Below are positions 25,884 through 34,644 of a stretch of DNA of 64,000 nt, one piece after another. Location of the stretch: assembly GCA_902615975.1 (NCBI GenBank), contig CACMRC010000004.1, positions 1 to 64,000 of the forward strand, read 5' to 3'. The position numbers were made by a program, and so were the translations under genes. Positions within the stretch are counted from its first letter, which is position 1. Each line of letters opens with the position of its first letter. This DNA is from an uncultured Pelagibacteraceae bacterium. Lineage in GTDB: Bacteria; Pseudomonadota; Alphaproteobacteria; Pelagibacterales; Pelagibacteraceae. Under the pieces are notes generated by a model. It saw only the letters and a list, made by a program, of their open reading frames with translations. It did no database searches and had not been told where the DNA came from.

Positions 25884-26345
25884 TTATTTCTTTAATTTAG
25901 AAGAGAATAGAAGACCTTCGCTTGAAAATTTTGACTTATTTTCTTGAATAAAATCTTTCATTAATTTTACTTTTTCTTCCTCAAATTCAGCAACTTTTCT
26001 TTTACTTAAATCTATATATAGCGATATCCATTCCATAGAAGCTGAAAGTTTGTTAGTTTTTTGAGAAATCATTTCCATTTTTAAATGAAGTCTTTTTTTA
26101 TCATGGTCGAAGTAGGTTAGATTAACATTTACTTTTTCACCTTCTTTGACTTCATTTAAGTATTTAGTATTTGTTTCAACAACCATAGTACTTCTATTAA
26201 GATTTTTTGCTGCAGTTCCTCCCATTTTAAATTTTTCAAGTGCAACTTCCCATGCTTGATCAAAAACAAGAACATAATAAGCCATGTTCATATGATTGTT
26301 GTAATCAACCCATTCCTGTTTTACTTCGAAAGTTTTTAATAACAC
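25884..26345 (-). CDS. Hotdog-fold thioesterase (carnitine-type betainyl-CoA thioesterase candidate)
   Basis: A 153-residue 4HBT-type thioesterase with the family start EWVDYNNHMNMAYYVLVFDQAWE, in which the D-Y-N-x-H-M motif carries the catalytic residues. VETNTKYLNEVKEGEKVNVNLTYFDHDKKRLHLKMEM resembles the thioesterase unit fused to L-carnitine dehydrogenases in some alphaproteobacteria, giving a betainyl-CoA thioesterase hint. A GTG is the start, directly after the ProV-type stop. The link to carnitine is inference supported by the ProV neighbour and the butyrobetaine-hydroxylase-like gene nearby; a general acyl-CoA thioesterase is the alternative. Confidence 0.75.
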   Translation of the reverse strand: MLLKTFEVKQEWVDYNNHMNMAYYVLVFDQAWEVALEKFKMGGTAAKNLNRSTMVVETNTKYLNEVKEGEKVNVNLTYFDHDKKRLHLKMEMISQKTNKLSASMEWISLYIDLSKRKVAEFEEEKVKLMKDFIQENKSKFSSEGLLFSSKLKK

Positions 26346-26346
26346 T

Positions 26347-27372
26347 TTATGATCTTGTTAACGAAGACTGTAATTCTTGACTTGAAATGTAACCCTTTAC
26401 ATTTCCACTTTTATCAACCACTTCACAATTTGAGTCAGAACAAACTATTTTTGGTAAAAAATCTTCTATAAATTCATCTTCATTTACTTTTATTAAGTTT
26501 GATTTATCTATGTCATTAGCTTGATCAGCAGTTTTCATAATAATTTTTGCCTTTATAACTTTTGCTCTGTTCACATCTTTTACAAAAGCTTTTACATAAT
26601 CATCAGCAGGCTTCATAATAATTTCCTCTGGGGTTCCTACTTGAACTAATTTTCCAGAATTTAATATCCCGATATGATCTCCCAATCTTAAAGATTCATC
26701 CAGGTCATGTGTGATAAATACAATCGTTTTTTTTAATTCTGCTTGAAGATCAATTAATTGTTTCTGCATATCACTTCTAATCAGAGGATCTAGAGCGCTG
26801 AAAGCTTCATCCATTAACATAATATCTGTATCAGTAGCCAACGCTCTTGCTAAACCAACACGTTGCTGCATTCCTCCTGATAATTGAGCAGGGTATTGAT
26901 TTTCAAAACCAGTTAGACCAACTGCATCGATTTTTTCCATTGAGATTTTATTTCTTTCATCTTCACCTTTTCCTTGCATTTCTAATCCGTAACCAACATT
27001 TTGAATTACTGTTTTATGTGGGAATAAACCAAATCTTTGAAATACCATGCTCATTTTGTGCCTTCTAAATTCAATAAGCTTATCTTTATCAAGTGACATT
27101 ACATTCGTGCCCTCAACTAAAATTTCGCCATCAGTTGGATCGATTAGTCTATTTAGATGTCTTATTAGTGTTGATTTCCCTGATCCTGATAAACCCATAC
27201 AAACAAAGGTTTCTCCTTCTTCAATTTTAAGCGAAACATTATCTAATCCAACAGTATGACCAGTTTGCTCTAAAATTTCGTCTTTTGTTGCACCATCTTT
27301 TACCATTGGCAATACAGAAGACGGGTTGTTTCCAAAAATTTTGTATACGTTGTTGATCTCAATTTTTGACAT
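26347..27372 (-). CDS. proV: ProV-type glycine betaine/carnitine/choline ABC transporter ATPase
   Basis: A 341-residue ATPase of the ProV/OpuAA group. It has the group's long pre-Walker segment (VYKIFGNNPSSVLPMV...TVGLDNVSLKIEEGETFV), Walker A GLSGSGKST, the Q-loop FQRFGLFPHKTV, signature LSGGMQQRVGLARAL and Walker B DIMLMDEAFSALDPLIR. The C-terminal part keeps only about one CBS-like unit, so it is some 60 residues shorter than E. coli ProV and may have weaker osmotic control. No ProW permease or ProX binding protein is next to it, making it an orphan in this window. It faces the class II aldolase gene across a 125-base divergent gap. Confidence 0.9.
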   Translation of the reverse strand: MSKIEINNVYKIFGNNPSSVLPMVKDGATKDEILEQTGHTVGLDNVSLKIEEGETFVCMGLSGSGKSTLIRHLNRLIDPTDGEILVEGTNVMSLDKDKLIEFRRHKMSMVFQRFGLFPHKTVIQNVGYGLEMQGKGEDERNKISMEKIDAVGLTGFENQYPAQLSGGMQQRVGLARALATDTDIMLMDEAFSALDPLIRSDMQKQLIDLQAELKKTIVFITHDLDESLRLGDHIGILNSGKLVQVGTPEEIIMKPADDYVKAFVKDVNRAKVIKAKIIMKTADQANDIDKSNLIKVNEDEFIEDFLPKIVCSDSNCEVVDKSGNVKGYISSQELQSSLTRS

Positions 27373-27497
27373 GATGTAATGTTCTAACAGTTACAATCAT
27401 CATATGTAAAACAAATATTATACAACTTATAATTGTTTTAAGAAATAACAGTTGTATTTATTTGCTTTTGCTTATTTTTTAAATAAGAATTTTATAT

Positions 27498-28229
27498 ATG
27501 GCGCAAACAGATAAAGATGTGCGACTAGAGTTGTCTGCTCTCTATAGAATTTTACATATGTACGGTATGACAGACCTTGCTAACCAATGTGCAGGGGCAA
27601 GATCTGCTGAAGATAAGAATTGTTCTTTCGTTCATCCATATGGAATGTTTTATGAAGAAATTACCGCTTCATCTTTAGTTAAAATTGATCAAAATGGAAA
27701 AAAATTAGATTCAGACGGACCTTGGTTAAATGATGGATGTATTAATCTTGCTCAATGGATTTTTAATAAAAGAAATGATGTAAACTTTTATGTTCACGGA
27801 CATGCTAATGATGTAATGGCAGTTGGAGGTACCAAAGAAGGTTTGATGTATCTTTCACAGGCTGCAGTTTATTTAAATCATCTTGTTGGGTATATTGATT
27901 ATGAATTTGTTGAGGATAAAGAATTTGCAGGCAAATTTGAAAACCTAATTAGCAAACACGACATTTTAATTACAAGAAATCATGGATACTACACAGTAGG
28001 AAAAACTGCTGCAGAAGCATTTTTCAGGGCTTATTATCTAGAGCAAGCATGTTCAGTTCAGGTAAAAAATCTTGCTATGGGTTTAAATAAACATGAAATA
28101 GATAAACAAAAAGCTGCATATTTCTGGGAAAACATGAGTGACTCTGATGATTATAATTATGATGGAAAAACAGAATGGGCTGCTTTATTAAGAAAACTAG
28201 AGAGAGAACATTCAAATTATAAAAATTAA
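27498..28229 (+). CDS. Class II aldolase/adducin-family protein
   Basis: A 243-residue protein of the AraD/FucA/adducin fold. Its metal site appears as YVHGHAND (two histidines), followed by the distal ITRNHGYYTVGKTAAEAF histidine. The acidic residue of class II aldolases can be taken from PYGMFYEEITASSLVKID. Members cleave or epimerise hydroxyacids or sugar phosphates, and several are decarboxylases or dehydratases. It begins right after a divergent regulatory gap and overlaps the butyrobetaine-hydroxylase-like gene by one base, so the two enzymes are likely partners. The substrate is unknown. Confidence 0.85.
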   Translation: MAQTDKDVRLELSALYRILHMYGMTDLANQCAGARSAEDKNCSFVHPYGMFYEEITASSLVKIDQNGKKLDSDGPWLNDGCINLAQWIFNKRNDVNFYVHGHANDVMAVGGTKEGLMYLSQAAVYLNHLVGYIDYEFVEDKEFAGKFENLISKHDILITRNHGYYTVGKTAAEAFFRAYYLEQACSVQVKNLAMGLNKHEIDKQKAAYFWENMSDSDDYNYDGKTEWAALLRKLEREHSNYKN

Positions 28230-29380
28230 TGGAACAAAATTTTACAATTAAAAACATAACTAAAAATTCTACAAATTTAGAAGTTGACTGGAGCGATGGA
28301 AAAAAAAGTAAATTTAATTATTTATGGTTAAGAGATAATTGTCCAACTGCACACGATAAAGACTCACGTCATAGAATGTTTAATATTTTAAAAGTATCAA
28401 ACAAAATTAATCCAAAAAAATTTGCAGTAAATAATGAAGGCAAGCTTGAAATTGAATGGAGTGAAGGTGACCACGTAAGTTATTATGACCAAAATTGGTT
28501 AAGAGAAAACTGCTATACTATAAAAAATAATTTAGAATATAAATCTCCATATCAACTTTGGGACAACTCTTTACAAAATGATCTGAAATCAATTGAGATT
28601 GAACATGATGAAATTATGAGTTCAGATGAGGGACTTGTCAGATGGTTGGAGCTCTTACATCACACTGGAATTGCTATAGTAAAAAATGCTCCAACTGAAA
28701 AAAATTCTGGCTTTAAAATTTTAAACAGAATTAGCCATACCAGAGAAACTTTTTTTAAAACACCATTTGAAGTAATTAACATTCCTAAACCAAATAATTC
28801 TGCTTACACAGCGCATGCTTTAAGAAATCATATGGATTTACCATGGTTTGAAACACCACCTGGTTATCAATTTCTTCATTGTTTAGTTAATTCTGCAACA
28901 GGAGGAGACTCATCCGCTGTAGATGGCTTTGCAGTAGCAGATTATCTGAGAAAAAATGAGAAAGAAATATTTGATACGCTAGTACACGTTCATTTAAAAT
29001 TTAGAGACATGGATTATACACAAGAGTCTGTTAGAAGTTATTACGCACCCGCGATATCTCTAACAAAAGATAATGATTACCATGATATTCGGTTTAGCGT
29101 AGCAACTATGGATGCTTTAGATTGTCATCCTGACTTGATGGATAAAGTTTACAAAGCTCATCACCGATTTGGAAATTTACTTCATGACGATCAATTCCAG
29201 ATTAAATTTAGATTAGGGCCAGGCGATATTTTTTCTTTTAACAATAGACGATTATTACACGGTAGAACTGAATATGATCCAAACTCAGGACATAGACATT
29301 TACAAGGTTATTACATGGATCGGGATGAAATTATTGGAAGACTAAGATATTTAAAAAATTCTGTTAACTCCAACCAGTAA
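28229..29380 (+). CDS. Gamma-butyrobetaine hydroxylase-like Fe(II)/2-oxoglutarate oxygenase
   Basis: A 383-residue protein with the two-domain layout of gamma-butyrobetaine hydroxylase (BBOX1) and trimethyllysine hydroxylase. The N-terminal domain (DUF971-like, 1-100) holds WLRDNCPTAHD with Cys38 and the later His82. Of the four zinc ligands of human BBOX1 only Cys38 and His82 are kept; Thr40 and Asp43 replace the other two cysteines, so zinc binding is doubtful. The TauD-like catalytic domain has His201 and Asp203 (RNHMDLPW), His344 (LLHGRTEY) and an arginine near the C-terminus. It may hydroxylate gamma-butyrobetaine or another quaternary amine. Its last 17 bases overlap the convergent aldehyde dehydrogenase gene. 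Confidence 0.82.
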   Translation: MEQNFTIKNITKNSTNLEVDWSDGKKSKFNYLWLRDNCPTAHDKDSRHRMFNILKVSNKINPKKFAVNNEGKLEIEWSEGDHVSYYDQNWLRENCYTIKNNLEYKSPYQLWDNSLQNDLKSIEIEHDEIMSSDEGLVRWLELLHHTGIAIVKNAPTEKNSGFKILNRISHTRETFFKTPFEVINIPKPNNSAYTAHALRNHMDLPWFETPPGYQFLHCLVNSATGGDSSAVDGFAVADYLRKNEKEIFDTLVHVHLKFRDMDYTQESVRSYYAPAISLTKDNDYHDIRFSVATMDALDCHPDLMDKVYKAHHRFGNLLHDDQFQIKFRLGPGDIFSFNNRRLLHGRTEYDPNSGHRHLQGYYMDRDEIIGRLRYLKNSVNSNQ

Positions 29381-30794
29381 CATTCTTTACTTCAAGATAT
29401 TCCTCAAGGCCCCAAACACCTCCTTCTCTCCCATTACCTGATTGTCTGTAACCACCAAATGGAGTTCCGGCATCTGCTCCATTTCCATTTATGTAAACAC
29501 ATCCAGATCTTAATTTTTTAGCAACTCTGTGTGCTTTTTCTCTGTCTTCAGTTTGTAAATAATTTCCAAGACCATAAGAAGTATCATTTACAATGTTGAC
29601 TGCCTCATCTTCAGTCTCAAATGGAATTATAGATAACACAGGTCCAAAAATTTCTTCTTTAGCAATTCTCATTTCATTAGTTACATCTGTAAATATAGTT
29701 GGTTTGATAAAGTATCCTTTGTTCAAACCGTTTGGTAACTCAGGTCCACCTGCTGCAAGAGTTGCGCCTTCAGAAATTCCACTTTCAATAAGATTTATAA
29801 TTTTATCATATTGAATTTTAGAAATTACAGGTCCTATATGATCTCCTTTTTTTGAAGCTTGATCTACTTTAATTTTGTTTGCTTCATCTACAGCTTCTTT
29901 AACAGCTCTTTCGTAAATTGATTTTTCAACAAGCATCCTTGTTGGTGCATCACAAGATTGGCCAGAATTACTCATTACATTTCTAATGCCGTCTCTTACT
30001 GCATCTTTATAACTATCAGCAAAAACAATATTCCCGCCTTTTCCACCTAATTCAAGACAAACTCTTTTAATTGTTTCAGCAGCATTTTTTGAAATTAATC
30101 TTCCTGCTCTTGTTGAGCCTGTGAAAGAAACCATATCAATATCAGGGTGGCTTGAAATGTGGGTTCCCACTCCTGCACCGTCTCCATTTACCAAATTAAA
30201 TACACCTTTTGGAAAACCTGCTTCATCAATCATTTCTGCAAATAACATTCCAGAAATAGGAGCAATTTCTGATGGTTTTAAAATCATTGTACATCCAGTT
30301 GCGAATGCAGGAACGACTTTTAAAGCAATTTGATTAATTGGCCAATTCCACGGTGTGATTAATCCACAAACTCCAATTGGCTCATAATAGATATGATTAT
30401 TTGATTTATTATCAAAGTGTTCATCAAATTTAAAATTTTTTAATCTTAAAATAAAATCATCTAGATGATCTTTCCCTGAAGCTGTTTGAACATCTGTTGC
30501 CCAATCCATCGGTGCACCCATTTCAAGAGAAATAGCCTCAGCCATTTCATTAAATCTTTTTTTATAAACTGATGATAATTTTTCAAGTAAACTGAGCCTT
30601 TCTTCCTTGCTTGTTTCTTTCCAAGTTTCAAAGGCATTTTTTGCTGATTTAACAGCTAAATCTGTATCCTCTTTTGAACCTAAAGAAATAACGGCAAACG
30701 GGTCTTCATTGCATGGATTAATGACTTCAAAATCATTTTTTTTTATTGGATCGACCCACAGACCATTTATGTAAAATTTTCTTTTATCTAACAT
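29364..30794 (-). CDS. Aldehyde dehydrogenase (NAD(P)-dependent), paralogue of the gene at 43828
   Basis: A 476-residue ALDH with CGLITPWNWPINQIALKVVPAFATGCTMILKPSE, the base in LELGGKGGN, the catalytic cysteine in SNSGQSCDAPTRM and FGPVLSIIPFETEDEA. It is very similar to the ALDH at 43828 over the whole length (both start MLDK-x-x-FYINGxWV). Given the butyrobetaine-hydroxylase-like neighbour, gamma-trimethylaminobutyraldehyde is an attractive but unproven substrate. It starts a minus-strand unit of its own, separated by 20 bases from the upstream dehydrogenase stop. Confidence 0.92.
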   Translation of the reverse strand: MLDKRKFYINGLWVDPIKKNDFEVINPCNEDPFAVISLGSKEDTDLAVKSAKNAFETWKETSKEERLSLLEKLSSVYKKRFNEMAEAISLEMGAPMDWATDVQTASGKDHLDDFILRLKNFKFDEHFDNKSNNHIYYEPIGVCGLITPWNWPINQIALKVVPAFATGCTMILKPSEIAPISGMLFAEMIDEAGFPKGVFNLVNGDGAGVGTHISSHPDIDMVSFTGSTRAGRLISKNAAETIKRVCLELGGKGGNIVFADSYKDAVRDGIRNVMSNSGQSCDAPTRMLVEKSIYERAVKEAVDEANKIKVDQASKKGDHIGPVISKIQYDKIINLIESGISEGATLAAGGPELPNGLNKGYFIKPTIFTDVTNEMRIAKEEIFGPVLSIIPFETEDEAVNIVNDTSYGLGNYLQTEDREKAHRVAKKLRSGCVYINGNGADAGTPFGGYRQSGNGREGGVWGLEEYLEVKNVTGWS

Positions 30795-30814
30795 TTTTTA
30801 TCTTAACACATTAA

Positions 30815-31756
30815 TTAAATTTCATATCCTTTTTCCTCAGGTTCATTATCAACCAACTCATCAGGAAAACCATTAGCTCTAAAATTAATATTATTTAAAT
30901 CTTCCATCCTTTTTACAATCATTGAAGACCAAGCTCTCGAACCATATTTTTTTTGACCATCTTTAAAAATTTCAACTATTTGCGGAGAAATTTCTAAAGG
31001 AGCATTTAGTTTCTTTGCAAGATTATCAAATAGACCTGTATCCTTTAAAACTAAATCCATCGTAAAATTAATATTGTAAGATCCATTTAATATAACCTGA
31101 CTTTCAGTTTCATGCACAAATGAATTACCCGAGGAAATAGCAATTCCTTTATAAGTTTTTGCTAAATCTAAATTAGATTTTTTTGCTACAGTCCAAGCCT
31201 CACCTAATGCAACTAAATGTGCAGATGCTAGATAATTTGTAATTACTTTTAATACACTTGCTGTACCAAGCTCACCAGTGTGCAATATTTTTCTCCCCAT
31301 AACAGTTAATGCAGGCAAAATTTTTTCAAATGCTTTTCTTTCCCCACCAACAAATATAGCAATATTACCTGTTGCTGCTCTATGACATCCACCACTCACA
31401 GGTCCATCCAAAGGGATAGCTTTTTTTTCTATTACTTTTTTCCCAAGTCTTTTAACTTCATTTTCATCTGTGGTGCTCATTTCTAGCCAAATTTTATTTT
31501 CTGATAAACCATTTAGAATTCCATCGTCAGCCTCCATTACTTCAGCAGACACTTCAGGCGATGGAAGAGAGGTAATGATTAAATCGGATTGTTCTGCTAA
31601 TTCTTTTGGAGACTTTGCAACTTTAGCACCTAAGTCTTTCAAAGAATTTGTTAAAGTTTCATCTAAATCTCTTACTGTAAGATCAAAGTTATTTCTTAAT
31701 AAACTTCCCGCAAGTTTTCCTCCAACATTACCTAAACCGATAAATCCAATTTTCAT
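30815..31756 (-). CDS. 3-Hydroxyisobutyrate-dehydrogenase-family oxidoreductase
   Basis: A 313-residue beta-hydroxyacid dehydrogenase. The N-terminal NAD(P) site is GFIGLGNVGGKLAGSLL, the substrate loop LDGPVSGGCHRAATGNIAIFVGG, and the catalytic lysine lies in KVITNYLASAHLVALGE. These enzymes oxidise 3-hydroxy acids or reduce succinic semialdehyde-like substrates. Within this area it could oxidise a product of the dioxygenase or aldolase-family enzyme. It overlaps the EamA gene upstream by four bases, so they form one unit. Confidence 0.88.
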   Translation of the reverse strand: MKIGFIGLGNVGGKLAGSLLRNNFDLTVRDLDETLTNSLKDLGAKVAKSPKELAEQSDLIITSLPSPEVSAEVMEADDGILNGLSENKIWLEMSTTDENEVKRLGKKVIEKKAIPLDGPVSGGCHRAATGNIAIFVGGERKAFEKILPALTVMGRKILHTGELGTASVLKVITNYLASAHLVALGEAWTVAKKSNLDLAKTYKGIAISSGNSFVHETESQVILNGSYNINFTMDLVLKDTGLFDNLAKKLNAPLEISPQIVEIFKDGQKKYGSRAWSSMIVKRMEDLNNINFRANGFPDELVDNEPEEKGYEI

Positions 31757-32625
31757 TTTATTCCCTCTTCTTTTTTGTTTTTTGTAAATACAATTAAAAT
31801 CACACCAACTATGATTATTGCACCACCTATAAATAATTCTGGAGTTGGTTTTTCTCCTAAAAGAAAAATAGCAGCTAATAAACCTGTTGGTGGTATCCCC
31901 ATAGTTACAATCGGTAGTACTTTATAAAGTGGGTTGTTTTTCAAAACATAATAGAAACAACCATAAGTAATTGGTTGCATGATGAAACCTATATAAATTG
32001 CAATAATCCAATGATCAAATTTTGCATTTGTTAAATAATTAATTGTGTTTCCATCAATTATTGCAGATAGCATCACTAATATTGGTCCAGAGAATAAGGC
32101 TAACCAAGCAACTAACGCTAAAGGATTTATTTCTTTACTCAAAGGTTTAACCATAACTTGCCCAAGAGCCCATACAGCTGAACCCAAAATCGTAAGTCCA
32201 ATTCCAATAAATTTTCCATCCAAGTTAGGAGATCCGGTTAAAATATAAACACCGACAAAAGCGATAGCTATACCAATCAAAGCTCTGATAGTTGGTTTTT
32301 CTTTAAGCATGAAGTAAGCAAAAATAACTCCAAACGGAACCTCCGTTTGAACCAAAAGAACTGCTGCAGATGCATCAATTAAATCTAAACCAGTATATGT
32401 AATGCTATATTGTAACGTATTAGCTACTAATGATGCAGCAAAAATTCTTTTTAAATATCCTTTTGGAATTGGAAACCACCAAATTAATAATGATGCTGCA
32501 AACGTAAATCTGATACCCATCAAAAGAATGGGAGGGAAAGACTCAAAAGCTGGTTTAGCTATTACAAAACCAAAGCCTAAAAAAATAGGCACCAGGGATG
32601 CTACGAAAGTATCTTTTATATTCAT
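31753..32625 (-). CDS. EamA/DMT-family transporter
   Basis: A 290-residue, ten-helix carrier with two EamA repeats. The first repeat holds IFLGFGFVIAKPAFESFPPILLMGIRFTFAASLLIWWFP and SAAVLLVQTEVPFGVIFAYFMLKEKPT; the second has GLTILGSAVWALGQVMVK and ends with the usual FLLGEKPTPELFIGGAIIIVGVILIV. It resembles the O-acetylserine/cysteine (EamA) type more than the one at 24890. Substrate and direction are unknown. It is the first gene of the unit with the 3-hydroxyisobutyrate-dehydrogenase-like enzyme and is divergent from the EutA-like gene. Confidence 0.87.
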   Translation of the reverse strand: MNIKDTFVASLVPIFLGFGFVIAKPAFESFPPILLMGIRFTFAASLLIWWFPIPKGYLKRIFAASLVANTLQYSITYTGLDLIDASAAVLLVQTEVPFGVIFAYFMLKEKPTIRALIGIAIAFVGVYILTGSPNLDGKFIGIGLTILGSAVWALGQVMVKPLSKEINPLALVAWLALFSGPILVMLSAIIDGNTINYLTNAKFDHWIIAIYIGFIMQPITYGCFYYVLKNNPLYKVLPIVTMGIPPTGLLAAIFLLGEKPTPELFIGGAIIIVGVILIVFTKNKKEEGIK

Positions 32626-32664
32626 ACCTATTTTTTATATTAATGATTATTAAAGAACTTCTGA

Positions 32665-32677
32665 TATATTCACCTTT
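32665..32677 (+). promoter_or_regulatory. Shared 13-base element before the EutA-like gene
   Basis: TATATTCACCTTT lies seven bases before the ATG of the EutA-like gene. Exactly the same 13 bases abut the ATG of the importer ATPase gene at 34645. The first half looks like a -10 box, so the element may include a promoter with a very short leader. Functional meaning is inferred only from the repetition at two first genes of neighbouring operons. Confidence 0.4.
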
Positions 32678-32683
32678 TAAAAT

Positions 32684-33430
32684 ATGAATTCAACAAAAAT
32701 AGATCCTAAATATATTACTAAATCAAATCCAAGAATTGGACTTATTGCGCTTGCAAGCGATTTTATGATTGAAAGAGATTTTATAAACGTAATTAAAGAT
32801 AGAGAAGTTGATTTCTTTGTAAATCGTATCGAATGCTATAACCCGCTAACAAAAGAAAATTTGATCAAAATGTCAAACAATGTTACCGAGGTAACAAAAG
32901 ATATATTACCTGATCAGGATATCGATTGTGTTGTATATGGTTGTACATCAGGAACAATTGCTGCAGGTTACGAGTCTATTGAGAAAAAAGTAAAAGCTGC
33001 AAAACCTATGGCAGAAGTAACAACCCCAAGTACTGCTGCAATCAAAGCTTTAAAGAAATTAAATATAAATAAAATAAGTCTATTTACACCTTATAGCAAA
33101 AAACTTAATGATGAAGTTTTGGAATATTTTAAAAACGAAGGATTTGAAGTTACTTCAAATTCTTACTTTGATATAGAAGCAGATTACGATATTGGAAAAG
33201 TTGATCAGAATTATTTATTTAATGTTCTATCCGAAATAGATTTAAATGGGGCAGAGGCTCTCTTTGTTTCTTGTACTGCTTTACCAGTATTGCCAATTAT
33301 TGATAAATTAGAGAAAAAATTAAATACTACAGTTTTATCTAGCAATCAGGCTTTAATTTGGGATACGCTTGTTAAAATAAACAAAAATAATTCTGTCGAA
33401 GGATTTGGTAAATTATTTAATGAAAATTAA
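32684..33430 (+). CDS. Asp/Glu-racemase-superfamily protein, EutA/arylmalonate-decarboxylase-like
   Basis: A 248-residue member of the maleate isomerase/arylmalonate decarboxylase/EutA group. Two cysteines at the expected positions, Cys87 in VVYGCTSGT and Cys197 in LFVSCTALPVLP, form the family's active site. The start IGLIALASDFMIERDF is close to EutA-type proteins of ectoine-utilisation clusters. The one-base overlap with the creatinase-fold hydrolase gene, which resembles EutD/DoeA, strengthens that reading. The role of EutA in ectoine breakdown is itself not firmly known to me. Alternative: a maleate isomerase or hydantoin racemase-like enzyme. Confidence 0.75.
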   Translation: MNSTKIDPKYITKSNPRIGLIALASDFMIERDFINVIKDREVDFFVNRIECYNPLTKENLIKMSNNVTEVTKDILPDQDIDCVVYGCTSGTIAAGYESIEKKVKAAKPMAEVTTPSTAAIKALKKLNINKISLFTPYSKKLNDEVLEYFKNEGFEVTSNSYFDIEADYDIGKVDQNYLFNVLSEIDLNGAEALFVSCTALPVLPIIDKLEKKLNTTVLSSNQALIWDTLVKINKNNSVEGFGKLFNEN

Positions 33431-34599
33431 TGTTGTTCACAAAAGAAGAATATAAGCAAAGATTAACAAAAGTTAAAAAAATGATGCAAGAAAAAGGCAT
33501 CGATCTTTTAATCTCACATGACACCAACAACATGAATTACCTAACAGGTTATGATGCTTGGTCTTTTTATTATGCTCAATGTGCAATTGTTCATATAGAT
33601 GCAGACGAGCCTCTATGTTTTGTTAGGGCTCAAGATGCAGGTGGCGCATATATTAAAACTTATTTAAAGGATGAGAATATTTTAGTTTATGACGAAAATT
33701 ATATCCATACTTGGCCAAAACATCCTTATGATAATTTGGTAGAGATTATAAAAAAAAGAAAATGGGATAAGTTGTGCATTGGATTAGAAATGGACGCGCA
33801 TTACTTCACTGCGTTTTGTTATGAAAAAATAAAGCAAGGATTACCTAATGCAAAAATCAAAGATAGCGATCGTTTAGTTAATTGGGCAAGGTTAGTAAAA
33901 TCAGATGCTGAAATAGGTTTCATGAAATCTGCCGCAAAAATTTCTGAAAAAGGAATGAAAACTGCAATGGAGATTATTAAACCAGGAGTAAGACAGTGCG
34001 ATGCAGTAGGTGAAATTCAAAAAACTTTATTCTATGGAACAGAAGAATTTGGAGGAGAATATTCTAGTATTGCAACATTACTCCCAACAGGGAAAGGTAC
34101 TTCAGCTTCGCATTTAACAGCAACACAAGATAAATTTGTGGAGGGCGAGGCTACAATTATTGAATTATCGGGGGTTTATAAGAGATATCATGCTCCAATG
34201 GCGAGAACAGTTCTGCTTGGAAAACCCAATCAATTAAAGATTGATACAATGAACAAAACAATTGAAGCTTTAAATGCTGGCATAAGTCAAATTAAACCTG
34301 GGAATACAGCGGATGATGTTGCACAAGCTTTTTGGAAAATATTAGATAAATACGGAATAGAAAAAAAATCTCGAACAGGTTATTCAATAGGAATTGGTTA
34401 TCCTCCAGATTGGGGCGAACACACTCTTAATATTTATAAGGGAGATATGACAGTTTTAGAACCTAATATTTGCTTTCATATGATAGCAGTGATGCAGTTC
34501 GGTGATTGGGGTGTTGAAGCATCTGAGGCTATAAGAGTCACAGAGAATGGATCAGAATTGTTCTGTAATTTTCCAAAAGAGCTTCATATTAAGAGTTAA
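33430..34599 (+). CDS. M24/creatinase-fold hydrolase resembling ectoine hydrolase (DoeA/EutD)
   Basis: A 389-residue protein with an N-terminal creatinase domain (NMNYLTGYDAWSFYYAQ) and a pita-bread C-terminal domain. The usual M24 metal ligands are missing: the first Asp position reads IIELSG and the second reads HAPMARTVLLG, as in metal-free creatinase rather than methionine aminopeptidase. The GYDAWSFY and VYKRYHAPMARTV stretches recall DoeA/EutD, which opens the ectoine ring to N-acetyl-diaminobutyrate. No DoeB deacetylase, EutB or EutC is adjacent. Creatinase-type or other cyclic-amidine hydrolysis is the alternative. Confidence 0.72.
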   Translation: MLFTKEEYKQRLTKVKKMMQEKGIDLLISHDTNNMNYLTGYDAWSFYYAQCAIVHIDADEPLCFVRAQDAGGAYIKTYLKDENILVYDENYIHTWPKHPYDNLVEIIKKRKWDKLCIGLEMDAHYFTAFCYEKIKQGLPNAKIKDSDRLVNWARLVKSDAEIGFMKSAAKISEKGMKTAMEIIKPGVRQCDAVGEIQKTLFYGTEEFGGEYSSIATLLPTGKGTSASHLTATQDKFVEGEATIIELSGVYKRYHAPMARTVLLGKPNQLKIDTMNKTIEALNAGISQIKPGNTADDVAQAFWKILDKYGIEKKSRTGYSIGIGYPPDWGEHTLNIYKGDMTVLEPNICFHMIAVMQFGDWGVEASEAIRVTENGSELFCNFPKELHIKS

Positions 34600-34631
34600 T
34601 TAGCTATTGAAATCTATTTACACAAATGTTT

Positions 34632-34644
34632 TATATTCACCTTT
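34632..34644 (+). promoter_or_regulatory. Shared 13-base element before the importer ATPase gene
   Basis: Second copy of TATATTCACCTTT, here running directly into the ATG at 34645. A TTGAAA at 34607-34612 lies 19 bases upstream of its TATATT and could be a -35 box. If transcription starts within the CACC, the message would be nearly leaderless. See the matching copy at 32665. Confidence 0.4.

Noticed and set aside
27373..27497. Inverted repeat ATACAAC/GTTGTAT and two ACAGTT-like repeats in the divergent gap
   Set aside because: Seven-base arms in AT-rich DNA are common by chance and no promoter boxes of convincing quality flank them; nothing else is seen in this gap.
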